Source of the DNA: Leptospira sp. GIMC2001
GTDB taxonomy: Bacteria; Spirochaetota; Leptospiria; Leptospirales; Leptospiraceae
Reading direction: 5' to 3'
Assembly: GCF_028462125.1 (NCBI RefSeq)
Contig: NZ_CP115468.1
Span: 3,031,559 to 3,095,558, forward strand
DNA length: 64,000 nucleotides
Under the pieces are notes generated by a model. The model had not been told where the DNA came from and ran no database searches. It saw only the letters and a list, made by a program, of their open reading frames with translations. Both the position numbers and the translations under genes were made by a program. This document shows positions 1 to 8,275 of this stretch, one piece after another; position 1 is the first letter of the stretch, and each line of letters starts with the position of its first letter.

Positions 1-1016
1 CCTTGATGGATCGTATGAAGATTATCAATTTTGCGAGCTTCATTGAATAAAACCAATGCTTGTTGCATTTTCATTGCACATCGAATTGCGCGAAGAGAAT
101 CATCAGGACTAGGATTTGGCGTACCAAATGTAACCATGATTCCATCTCCTAAAAATTTATCAATGGTTCCTCCTTCTGAGTATATTACTTCAACCATTCG
201 CGAATGGTAGTCTCTCAAGAAATCAACAACTTCCACTGCTTCCATGGATTCGCTCATAGAAGTAAAGCTTCGTATATCCGAAAACATCACGACAACCTTA
301 GATTTCTTAGCAAGAAATATTGTATCATCTTGCTTGATCTGTTCCAAGATTCCAGGAGAGAAATACCTACCCATTTGATTATTCTGAACTTCATAATTGA
401 CAGCTTCAAATAATGACTTGCGATACGAGTAAGTAATGATTGAAAAGAGAATTCCTTCAGCTGTGATTGTAATTGAGAATAATAAATAAAAGGTCGGTAT
501 GATTGAGGGAGAAAAGAAATTTTCAATCATACTATCCGTATAAATTGTACGTGGATCTTGAACTACAATATAGAAAACGAAAGCCCATATACAATTGAAG
601 ATCATAGCAACGATAATTGGATATGCTGGTCGAATAGCGAGGGCATTGATTCCAATAAATACAACTGCCATCGTTGGAAGCGATGTTTTAAGCAAATAGG
701 TCGAAGGTACATTCTCATAAAATCCAACAGAAAGATACCAAGTGTAGAGCAAGAATCCCATAAGAAAACCGTCAAAAAGAATTCCAGAATAACCAATCAA
801 TCCTAAATAATTCTCTTTTCGAATCATATAAAGTGAGAATAAAGAAAAACATATAAATATAACACTAATCGATACAACACTCACAACTTCTTGAATTGAA
901 TGATGGGTAATCGTATGAGCAAGTGCTAGAGTAATTAGCATCACAAGTCGAAACAATATGCTAAACACAAGACCACGCTTTTCTTTATTTCTTAAAATTA
1001 AATCAACTTGTCTCAA
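1..1016 (-). CDS. Membrane-bound class III adenylate cyclase (3' end beyond window)
   Basis: Makes cAMP from ATP at the membrane. My translation of the minus strand from a TTG at 1016 gives an N-terminal half (about 220 residues) with roughly six hydrophobic segments, followed by a class III cyclase domain. That domain has the first metal-binding motif FSDIRSFT and the segment TIDKFLGDGIM, whose Lys is the usual adenine-selecting residue and whose Asp is the second metal ligand. The reading frame is open to the window edge, so the transition-state Asn/Arg lie outside. The TTG start is chosen because GAGGA stands 7 bases upstream and an in-frame TAA lies just before it; no ATG or GTG occurs between. 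The N-terminal membrane domain resembles MASE-type sensors, but I cannot name its signal. It is transcribed away from creB. Confidence 0.8.
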   Translation of the reverse strand, partial: MRQVDLILRNKEKRGLVFSILFRLVMLITLALAHTITHHSIQEVVSVVSISVIFICFSLFSLYMIRKENYLGLIGYSGILFDGFLMGFLLYTWYLSVGFYENVPSTYLLKTSLPTMAVVFIGINALAIRPAYPIIVAMIFNCIWAFVFYIVVQDPRTIYTDSMIENFFSPSIIPTFYLLFSITITAEGILFSIITYSYRKSLFEAVNYEVQNNQMGRYFSPGILEQIKQDDTIFLAKKSKVVVMFSDIRSFTSMSESMEAVEVVDFLRDYHSRMVEVIYSEGGTIDKFLGDGIMVTFGTPNPSPDDSLRAIRCAMKMQQALVLFNEARKIDNLHTIHQ

Positions 1017-1170
1017 ATTACTATCCTCAGATTTTTATTGATTGAATCAAAATTCCCCGTTTGCATCAAAACATAACTTTGGGTTCTAATTGAAATCCAA
1101 CCTATTATTCTCTCAATTCTAAAACTTCCTTGACTCAGTTCTCAACCCACTTCCATATTAAAAAAACATC

Positions 1171-1848
1171 ATGAAAGGAAATGAAAGGATTCTTATTGTG
1201 GAAGATGAACCTGGTATCCAGGAAACATTAAAAATCTCCCTGGAACTGGATGGTTATCTTCCAATAATCGCGGCAACCGCAAAAGAATGCTTAGACTTCT
1301 TAGACGAACATATTCATCTTATAATATTGGACATTGGCTTACCTGATCAAAATGGTTTTGAATTACTAAAAAATATTCGTAAAACTTCAAAAATTCCCAT
1401 AATTCTGCTGACTGCTAGGAATTCTGAGACAGACAAAGTCGTAGGTCTCGAATTAGAAGCAGATGATTACGTTGTAAAACCGTTTAGTCCAAGAGAATTG
1501 ATGGCGAGAATACGAGCTGTCCTTCGTAGATCCTCCAACTTCACGACCGAAAATAGTTCAATATTTCAAATAGATGAGAATAAGAAAATTATATTATATA
1601 GAGGAAAGTCTTTACCACTCTCTCCCTACGAATATAAAACACTTTTGCTTTTTATTAAACGACAAGGTACTATTTTTACGCGAGAAGAAATTATGGACTT
1701 AGTCTGGACAACACCGGAAGATAGCTTCGACCGTGCAGTTGATACAGTTATAAAAAACATCAGATCAAGACTAAAGGAGATTGATCCTAATTCTGACCCA
1801 ATCGAAACAAGAAGGGGAATAGGATATGGATTGAAGAATGATATATGA
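1171..1848 (+). CDS. creB: CreB-type response regulator (OmpR/PhoB family)
   Basis: Cytoplasmic transcription regulator controlled by phosphorylation. Residues 5-120 form a receiver domain with acidic pocket E11/D12, phospho-acceptor D54, T81 and K103. Residues about 130-222 form a winged-helix DNA-binding domain ending in RRGIGYGL, as in OmpR/PhoB regulators. The assignment to CreB rests on the order regulator, CreC-like kinase, CreD, since OmpR-family regulators are hard to tell apart by sequence alone. The stop codon overlaps the kinase start in ATGA (1845-1848), so the two are translationally coupled. There is no convincing ribosome binding site before the ATG. A TTGACT at 1130-1135 with CATATT 18 bases downstream is a weak promoter candidate. 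Confidence 0.85.
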   Translation: MKGNERILIVEDEPGIQETLKISLELDGYLPIIAATAKECLDFLDEHIHLIILDIGLPDQNGFELLKNIRKTSKIPIILLTARNSETDKVVGLELEADDYVVKPFSPRELMARIRAVLRRSSNFTTENSSIFQIDENKKIILYRGKSLPLSPYEYKTLLLFIKRQGTIFTREEIMDLVWTTPEDSFDRAVDTVIKNIRSRLKEIDPNSDPIETRRGIGYGLKNDI

Positions 1849-3295
1849 ATTTATGGATTAGACTTGTAATCGGTTTTTTTTTATCCTAATATTAGGATTT
1901 TACTATCTTATCAATAAAACAATTGATACAATACGTCCGCAATATTTAGAAACTGTTGAAGAATCCATCAATGATACATCCAATGTCTTATCGTCTCTCA
2001 TCGAAGTAGATCTCCAAAAAAAGAATACCCCTATAACAGATAAGGTTCTCCAAAAGTCTATTCGAGATAATTTATTTCCAGTTCTAGCCAAAGCAAAATC
2101 TAGAAAATTTCAAGCCAAAATATACTCATTTACTAAAACACAAGTAGACATCCAAGTGTATGCGACCGATAAAAATGGAATTGTAATATTCGATTCGGAA
2201 GGATTTCGAGAAGGACTTGACTATTCAAAATTCAATGATGTTCATCTCACTTTGCAAGATAAATACGGAGCTAGATCCAGTCTAATAAAAGCTGGTGAAG
2301 ATTCCAGCGCACTATTTATTGCCTCACCAATAAGATTCAATCAATCAATAGTAGGTGTTATAACAGTAATTAAACCGAAGGATAACATAGCAGTATTTAT
2401 CGATTTAGCTAAAGCAAAATTCTATCAAGCTTCGATCTATGTTGCAATCTTTATTGCAATACTTTTCTTAATTCTCGTATTGATTACTCTGCGACCAATA
2501 TCAAAATTATCGAGATATGTAAAAGGAATTAGAAACCAAGAAAAAATCCAATTTCCAAAAATCAATATCCCTGAGATTAGATTACTAGGTCAAGAAATGG
2601 ATCGCCTCATTGAAGAACTTGATGGGAAGAAATATATAGAAAATTATACTCAGACATTAACTCACGAACTAAAAAGTCCGCTTTCATCGATTATCGCATC
2701 ATCCGAATTATTAGAATCGGACTTACCAATGAATAAACAATTATCATTGATTTCAAATATTCAAACAGAAGGAAAGCGTATTCAAGAAATCATCGATCGA
2801 TTGCTAGATTTAGCATCTCTTGAGAACAATAAAAATATAAATTTAAAAGAAGAAATCAATATCAAGAATACAATTGAGGATTGCATTAATTCTTGTGAGC
2901 CAGAATTGACGAAAAAAAGAATCCAAGTGATTTCTAAATTGGAAAATAAATTTATTCTTGGTAATATTTTTTACTTTAGACTCACTATTATGAATTTATT
3001 AAAAAATGCTATAGATTTCACTAAACAGAATGGAAAAATCCAAATCAGTTTAGAAGAAAAATCTAACAAAACCTGGGAATTGATAATTTGGAATGAATCG
3101 ACACCAATCGAACCCTATGCTCTCGAAAAGATTTTTGATAGGTTCTATTCTATGCCAAGACCAGATACAGGTAGAAAGAGTTCGGGACTTGGACTATCTT
3201 TAGTTAAGCAAGTTTGCTCAATTCATGGCTTCAAAATAGAAATCCAAAATGAAAATTCTGGAGTCCAGGCCAAAATTATTTTTCCAATCTCATGA
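1845..3295 (+). CDS. creC: CreC-like sensor histidine kinase, frameshifted in a poly-T run near the 5' end
   Basis: Membrane sensor kinase that would phosphorylate CreB. The ATG at 1845 overlaps the creB stop, but after GGT TTT TTT the frame closes at a TAA. Adding one T to the nine-T run at 1874-1882 restores an open frame of about 483 codons. The restored protein has a first membrane segment (about residues 5-24), a periplasmic sensor part matching E. coli CreC in pattern (segments like YGARSSL), a second membrane segment (about 195-217), a HAMP-like linker, the H box LTHELKSP (His codon at 2663-2665), an N box NLLKNAID and the G box SSGLGLSLV. As it stands, only a piece from a GTG at 2156 (379 aa) could be made without slippage, lacking the first membrane helix. 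It may be a phase-variable gene, a slippage-expressed gene, a decayed gene or a sequencing error. Confidence 0.8.
1874..1882 (+). repeat. Run of nine T in creC causing the frame break
   Basis: Nine consecutive T sit in the codons for the first transmembrane helix of creC. Ten T (or seven) would join the ATGA-coupled start to the kinase frame. Runs of this length are prone to replication slippage and to transcriptional slippage. Runs of nine and ten A in rnc and dapB of this same window are in frame, which argues against a general homopolymer error in the sequence. Confidence 0.85.
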
Positions 3296-3342
3296 TTGAA
3301 TTTCTACAAACCATTCAAATTATTTTGAAATATTTTTCCATG

Positions 3343-3358
3343 CTCACATAATCCTCAC
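3343..3358 (+). promoter_or_regulatory. Putative CreB-binding direct repeat before creD
   Basis: CTCAC at 3343-3347 and CTCAC at 3354-3358 are separated by exactly 6 bases. The E. coli CreB box (cre tag) is TTCAC-N6-TTCAC, so spacing and four of five bases agree. A further CTCAC lies at 3378-3382 and a CGCAC at 3363-3367. The repeat lies 60-75 bases upstream of the creD ATG, with an AT-rich stretch at about 3390-3403 that could hold the -10 element. The match to the box is seen directly; regulation by CreB is inference. Confidence 0.5.
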
Positions 3359-3417
3359 AATTCGCACATAAATTCCCCTCACAATTAGTTTATATTATCT
3401 ATAAAGAGGAGAATTTT

Positions 3418-4806
3418 ATGGAAAAATTTAGAAATTCAAATGGTTTTCGCATAGTAGTTTTAGGAGTTCTATTGTTAGGATTTTTAATTCCGCTTAGTTT
3501 TGTTAATTCCTTAGTAGATGAAAGGATGAATACTTTTTATTCTGCAATTGAGGAAGTCAGTAGTAAATGGGGTGGTAACCAGACAATTAGAGGCCCAATT
3601 ATTGCTATTCCGTATTCGATCACGACTCGAAAATATCTAGATTCCGAGATGAAAAAATTCGAATGGGAGACTAGAAATTACGAGATGCTTTTCTTGCCAG
3701 AAGAACTAAATGTTACATCCAAATTAAATCCTATTATAAGAAACAGAGGTATATACAAAATTATGCTTTATAATAATCTAATATCCTTAAATGGAAAATT
3801 TAAGCCAATATCAGAGAAAGATTTTCCAACCGATGCAAACGTCATTCATTGGGATTCAGCTAAAATCATACTTGGCATGGACGATCCAAAAGGAATCACC
3901 TCTGAATTGATCATTCAATGCAACAATCATAAATTAAATTTTTCACCAGGAACAGATTCTGAGATATTGAACAAAGGTATCCATGCTAAATTAACAACAA
4001 AAACAAACAATTCTGATGATGGAATTACGAAGAATAGATTGTCAGGTTACACGAATTTTTTATCAAAAGGGAATTTGTCATTTGAAATGGATTTCCATCT
4101 AAAAGGATCATCTATTTTTCGAGTGGTTCCTGTAGGTAAATCCAGTAAATTGTCAATGGATTCAACTTGGGCAGATCCTTCTTTCATTGGTGCGATTCTA
4201 CCGACTGACAGAGTAGTTAATGATAAAGGATTCAATGCAACATGGGAGACATCATTTCTAAGCCGGAACTATGGACAGAAAATTGATTCCCGCGCAGGTT
4301 TCAATGAGCAAGAAATGAATGAATCTTCATTTGGAGTGAACTTGATAATACCTAGTGATCACTATCAGTTTGTGGATCGTTCATTAAAGTATGCGATTCT
4401 CATTCTATTGATGAGTTTTACAATTTTTTTCCTAATTGAAATATTAACAAAATTGCAATTGCATCCAATTCAATATCTCTTGATTGGTGCTGCAAAAATT
4501 ATTTTTTATATCTTAAATTTAGCACTATCAGAGCATTTAGGATTTGCAATGGCTTACTGGATCGCAAGTATATCAGTGGCTATATTAATTGGATATTATG
4601 CTGGAAATATTCTAAAAAGTCGAGTGAGGGGTTTCTATACGACTGGATTTTTCCTTCTTCTTTATAGTTTTCTATTTGTTATTCTGAGTGCAGAAGACTA
4701 TGCATTGATCATTGGGTCTATCTGTCTTTTTGCTTTGCTTGGAATAGTAATGCACGTTACAAGGAAAATGAACTGGTACAATAGTCCTATGCCAACCAAA
4801 GATTAA
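3418..4806 (+). CDS. creD: CreD-family inner membrane protein
   Basis: Inner membrane protein of the CreBCD envelope-stress regulon; its biochemical role is unknown, and in other bacteria its expression is a read-out of CreBC activity. The 462 residues show the CreD pattern: a first membrane segment at about residues 12-32 followed by the conserved RGPIIAIPY, a large extracytoplasmic beta-rich part (about 50-320) and four to five membrane helices in the last 140 residues. AGAGGAG at 3404-3410 is a good ribosome binding site for the ATG. A CreB-box-like repeat lies upstream, and creB and creC precede it on the same strand. Its last 20 bases overlap the end of the convergent symporter gene. Confidence 0.9.
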   Translation: MEKFRNSNGFRIVVLGVLLLGFLIPLSFVNSLVDERMNTFYSAIEEVSSKWGGNQTIRGPIIAIPYSITTRKYLDSEMKKFEWETRNYEMLFLPEELNVTSKLNPIIRNRGIYKIMLYNNLISLNGKFKPISEKDFPTDANVIHWDSAKIILGMDDPKGITSELIIQCNNHKLNFSPGTDSEILNKGIHAKLTTKTNNSDDGITKNRLSGYTNFLSKGNLSFEMDFHLKGSSIFRVVPVGKSSKLSMDSTWADPSFIGAILPTDRVVNDKGFNATWETSFLSRNYGQKIDSRAGFNEQEMNESSFGVNLIIPSDHYQFVDRSLKYAILILLMSFTIFFLIEILTKLQLHPIQYLLIGAAKIIFYILNLALSEHLGFAMAYWIASISVAILIGYYAGNILKSRVRGFYTTGFFLLLYSFLFVILSAEDYALIIGSICLFALLGIVMHVTRKMNWYNSPMPTKD

Positions 4807-6382
4807 AAAGAACCAAAAGTACAATTAGAACCGAGCCCCAAATCAATAATTTCTTGTCCCAGAATGGAAGAGATTTATCGCGAGTTGAATACAATAAACC
4901 TTCTAACTCAATTATTGGTTTGGGTGCTGATACCAAGCTCACCAAAAAAATAACAATTATACATGTGAATCCTGAATATATCGCTCCATAGAAATTAGAG
5001 ACCATCTCTGTTTTGTAATAAAGTATATTCGATTCAACTAATAAATAGTGTCCTAGACCCGCCGAAGTTCCCAATAACAATCCATAGAATCCAGAGATTG
5101 TCGAAGCTCTTTTCCAAAACATTCCTAGAAGAAAAATCCCAATCAATGGTGCGTTAAAAAATGAAAAAAGCAATTGAATATAATTGGCGACATTATCAAA
5201 TCGCATAGCGATAAAAGATCCAGCAACAGCTAAGGTGACGCTTGCTGCTGTACATATTTTGCCAACTTTAAGGTATTCGTTGTCATCTCTACCAGGGCGA
5301 ATATAAGTTTGATAAATATCATAAGTAAAAATTGTATTTAAAGCCGTTATAGAACTAGACATCCCTGCCATGAAGGCTGCAACAAGAGCTGTAATTCCTA
5401 AACCCAGCATTCCGTTCGGATAGAATTCGCGAATCATGATCAACAAGGCTTTATTGTATTCTTTGCCCATAATATCAGAATGTTCAGCCAATGCAATTAG
5501 TCCTGGAATGATTGTAAGGAATGGAAGCAATATTTTGAACATAGCTCCGATCAACGGCGTCATTCTTGCCGCGTGATAGTCTTTAGCAGCCATAGCGCGT
5601 TGAACTTCTGTAAAGCCACAAGTCCAATAAGAAAAAGATAGAACGAATCCGAGTCCAAAGACAACAGACACAACATCCCAACCGAGAGCATTCTCTCCAC
5701 CAGGAAGTCCAATCCACATATGCTTGTGAGATTCAGGAACTTTTGCCATAAGGCCTTCCCAACCACCAGTATTCATAAGTCCAAGATACAATAATGGAAA
5801 CAAACCAAGGATAGTTAAGAAAAATTGCAATACTTCTGTATATATGCTCGAAATTAAGCCGCCATAAAAAGTATAGATTAGAACTATAATTGCTGTAAAA
5901 AATATTGAGAACAATTGATCCCAACCAAGCATAACTTCAAAAATCAATGACATAGAATAAAGATAAATACCTGATCCAAGAGCCATCCCTAAAAGCGTTG
6001 TTAAACTATTGAATAGATGAGCTTTGTTATCGAAGCGGTATTTTAAGTATTCAGGTACACTTCGTATTTTAGTTGAATAATAAAATGGCATCATAAAAAT
6101 TCCGAGAAAAATCATTCCCGGAATCGCACCTAAGTAATAAAAATGGAAAGTAAGAAATCCATATTCAGCACCACTTGCGCTCATTCCAATCAGTTCAAGA
6201 GCAGAAATGTTGGCGGATATAAATGCGATTCCCGTTACCCAACCTGGAATTTTGCGACCTGCTAAGAGAAAGTCTCCAGATCCTTTCATTTTCTTTTTTA
6301 AAAGAAAACCAACCAGAACCATGTAGCCGATGAAGAGGCAGAGTATTGAGTAATCGATCCAATTTAGTTTACCAAGAGACAT
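4787..6382 (-). CDS. Sodium:solute symporter (SSS/SLC5 family)
   Basis: Predicted inner membrane secondary transporter coupling Na+ entry to uptake of a small solute; the substrate cannot be told. From the ATG at 6382 it has 531 residues and about 13 hydrophobic helices. SSS hallmarks include the first helix followed by GDFLLAGRKIPGW, the segment AFISANISALELIGMSASG, and the helix-8 region with FMAGMSSSITALNT, whose Ser residues correspond to the Na+ site. A GTG at 6436 in the same frame would add 18 residues. I prefer 6382 because family members start just before the first helix, although neither start has a clear ribosome binding site. The gene converges on creD with a 20-base overlap. Confidence 0.85.
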   Translation of the reverse strand: MSLGKLNWIDYSILCLFIGYMVLVGFLLKKKMKGSGDFLLAGRKIPGWVTGIAFISANISALELIGMSASGAEYGFLTFHFYYLGAIPGMIFLGIFMMPFYYSTKIRSVPEYLKYRFDNKAHLFNSLTTLLGMALGSGIYLYSMSLIFEVMLGWDQLFSIFFTAIIVLIYTFYGGLISSIYTEVLQFFLTILGLFPLLYLGLMNTGGWEGLMAKVPESHKHMWIGLPGGENALGWDVVSVVFGLGFVLSFSYWTCGFTEVQRAMAAKDYHAARMTPLIGAMFKILLPFLTIIPGLIALAEHSDIMGKEYNKALLIMIREFYPNGMLGLGITALVAAFMAGMSSSITALNTIFTYDIYQTYIRPGRDDNEYLKVGKICTAASVTLAVAGSFIAMRFDNVANYIQLLFSFFNAPLIGIFLLGMFWKRASTISGFYGLLLGTSAGLGHYLLVESNILYYKTEMVSNFYGAIYSGFTCIIVIFLVSLVSAPKPIIELEGLLYSTRDKSLPFWDKKLLIWGSVLIVLLVLFNLWLA

Positions 6383-6495
6383 GGGGAAAAGATTTATTTT
6401 TTTTAAGGAATGCTGCAAGAAAATTTTATTTTTCACTTGATTTTTAAAAGATATTTCCTCTGAGTATAAATCAATCTACTGGTCCCAGGAATAGA

Positions 6496-6532
6496 GGGAA
6501 TAACAGGGAAATACATTGTATGAGTTATTCCC
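6496..6532 (+). promoter_or_regulatory. Perfect 9-bp inverted repeat abutting the SET-gene start codon
   Basis: GGGAATAAC at 6496-6504 and GTTATTCCC at 6524-6532 are perfect inverted repeats with a 19-base spacer. The right arm ends at the base before the ATG at 6533. In RNA it could form a hairpin beside the start codon; in DNA it could be an operator. The spacer carries AGGGAA, which is positioned for a six-codon leader frame rather than for the main start. Confidence 0.55.
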
Positions 6533-6540
6533 ATGATTGA
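6520..6540 (+). CDS. Possible six-codon leader peptide overlapping the SET gene
   Basis: ATG at 6520 opens MSYSHD and stops at TGA 6538-6540, three bases beyond the ATG (6533-6535) of the SET gene. AGGGAA at 6505-6510 lies 9 bases upstream, a better ribosome binding site than anything in front of the main gene. Translation of this frame would melt the right arm of the inverted repeat and leave ribosomes at the main start. So short a frame can occur by chance. Confidence 0.3.
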   Translation: MSYSHD

Positions 6541-7069
6541 TAAGCGTTTGAATTCGCACGGTGATTTTGGTTTGTATGCGGCTGTAGATATTCCTGCCCA
6601 GACTCTCTTGTTCAGCTACGACGAATGGATTGAAGATGAGAAATTCGGTTGGGTAACCTTGAGTTTAGAAGAATTAGAAGCTCTACCTCCAGAAGATCGA
6701 GATCATTTCCTAAAATACGGATACGATATAGAATTTGATAAGATAATTGGAACTCTTGAACATGAAAATGCGAGAAACCATTCCAATTTTATGAACCATT
6801 CTTGTGATCCGAATATGATGTATGATACAAATGACAATATCATAGCCAAACGTCATATCAAGGCTGGTGAAGAACTGAACATAGATTACGGTAATTTTAT
6901 TGTAAATGTTGATCAGAACTTTATCTGCAGATGTGGATCCCATAATTGCAGAGGGAGAATTACAAAAGACGACTGGAGAAATTTAGTTTCTGAATTGGGT
7001 TTTAATTTTCCAAAGTTTATGCATCCAGAAATCGAAAAGATTATAAATACGACTAAGATTTCTGCGTAA
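6533..7069 (+). CDS. SET-domain protein (putative lysine methyltransferase)
   Basis: Would transfer methyl groups from S-adenosylmethionine to lysine side chains; substrate unknown. The 178 residues contain the SET core: a start-of-domain segment with GDFGLYAAVDIPAQ (10-23), NHSCDPN at 88-94 (cofactor and knot motif), and ELNIDYG at 114-120 with the catalytic Tyr. A post-SET-like cysteine cluster follows (C132, C134, C139, with C91), the usual zinc site of eukaryotic-type enzymes. Key residues look intact. An in-frame TGA lies just upstream of the ATG, which fixes the start. The inverted repeat and leader frame in front suggest translational control. It converges on the cyclase gene downstream and is monocistronic. 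Confidence 0.85.
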   Translation: MIDKRLNSHGDFGLYAAVDIPAQTLLFSYDEWIEDEKFGWVTLSLEELEALPPEDRDHFLKYGYDIEFDKIIGTLEHENARNHSNFMNHSCDPNMMYDTNDNIIAKRHIKAGEELNIDYGNFIVNVDQNFICRCGSHNCRGRITKDDWRNLVSELGFNFPKFMHPEIEKIINTTKISA

Positions 7070-7081
7070 GAACTAAGTCGA

Positions 7082-8215
7082 TTATTCAATTCTTCCCGTA
7101 AGAAAGTAAGTGTTCATATCACCCTTACCTTTTACGGGAATAGTTCCTCTCGATTCAAAAGTAAATTTATCTTTTAACTTTTCATAAACGTCTTGAGAAA
7201 CGTGGATCTGTCCTGGCGCACCATGAGATTCCATTCGACTGGCAATGTTTACTGTGTCTCCCCAGATATCATAAGCATATTTATCAATTCCGATTACGCC
7301 CGCGATCGCCCGACCAAAATGGAAACCAACTCTTACATCCAATTTCTTAGGAACGTCGAATTCCATACTATGAATTGTATCAATCGCATCTATTGCAAAA
7401 TTAGCCATATCTTCTTCAAAATTGTCACCACAACCAGGAAGACCACCGACTAACATATATGCGTCGCCAATTGTTTTAATCTTCTCAAGAGAGTAAGTTG
7501 TCGTAATTACATCAAAAATTGAGAAAATATGATTAAGAACATCAATCAATTTCTCAGGTGTAATCATCTGCGACAATTCGGTAAATCCAACAATATCAGT
7601 AAATAAAACTCCAGCGCGATCATAAGTATCCAGAACCATTTCCTTTTGACTCTGCAATAATTTCTTAACTGCATAAGGAGGGAGAACAGAGCTCAATAAC
7701 TTCTCATTGACCTTGATGGTTTCTTCCAACTCTTTCGTGCGATTATTGACTTTTTCTTCGAGCTCTTGATTGGCTCTCGCTAATTCCAAGTTCTTTTTTC
7801 TTAGGACTTTTACTGTTCGCACTTCCGCTTCGCGAAATCTTTGATTCATCAATCTCAAAATAAATTCTGCAACATGCGGACTGTGCTCAAGGATTGATTT
7901 AAAATTATGGCGTGTCATTTTATAGAGGACAGCTTCGGTTTCTGCTTTGATGGTAGCAGCTCTTGGCTCATTGTCAATGAGTGCCATCTCTCCGAAAGAT
8001 TCCCCAGGATTTAAAATTCCGAAATCGAGATCTTCATTACCGTCGACATTCTTCCAAACATGAACTGTACCTGAATCAAGCATGAAATAGCTGTCACCAA
8101 TCTCACCTTCCCTGATGATAACTTCTCCAGGTGCAAAATGGAGCTTCTCCAAAAAATCTTTGAAATCCAACAAATTGGATTCTTTTCGCCAATCTAATAT
8201 TTTCAATGAGGACAT
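7082..8215 (-). CDS. Adenylate cyclase with N-terminal cyclic-nucleotide-binding domain
   Basis: Soluble enzyme making cAMP from ATP. Residues about 15-125 form a cNMP-binding domain with an intact phosphate-binding cassette (FGEMALIDNEPRAAT, E76 and R85). Residues about 130-180 are a charged coiled coil, and about 195-375 the class III cyclase domain. Metal ligands are D207 (LFTDIVGF) and D251. K247 in KTIGD and the Asp of YDIWGD are the adenine-selecting pair of adenylate cyclases, and NIASRME supplies the transition-state Asn and Arg. All catalytic residues are therefore present. The architecture predicts that bound cyclic nucleotide tunes cyclase output, possibly as product feedback. It starts at ATG 8215 and stands between the convergent SET gene and the next minus-strand gene. 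Confidence 0.9.
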   Translation of the reverse strand: MSSLKILDWRKESNLLDFKDFLEKLHFAPGEVIIREGEIGDSYFMLDSGTVHVWKNVDGNEDLDFGILNPGESFGEMALIDNEPRAATIKAETEAVLYKMTRHNFKSILEHSPHVAEFILRLMNQRFREAEVRTVKVLRKKNLELARANQELEEKVNNRTKELEETIKVNEKLLSSVLPPYAVKKLLQSQKEMVLDTYDRAGVLFTDIVGFTELSQMITPEKLIDVLNHIFSIFDVITTTYSLEKIKTIGDAYMLVGGLPGCGDNFEEDMANFAIDAIDTIHSMEFDVPKKLDVRVGFHFGRAIAGVIGIDKYAYDIWGDTVNIASRMESHGAPGQIHVSQDVYEKLKDKFTFESRGTIPVKGKGDMNTYFLTGRIE

Positions 8216-8275
8216 CGTTCATTTAAGAAAACTGTCATTGTATTTCGAATCAATCTATTTTTTAAAAAAAATTTA

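Noticed and set aside
6383..6436. GTG-initiated 18-residue extension of the symporter
   Set aside because: Adds a polar leader unlike family members; the possible GAGGAA is 18 bases away, too far.
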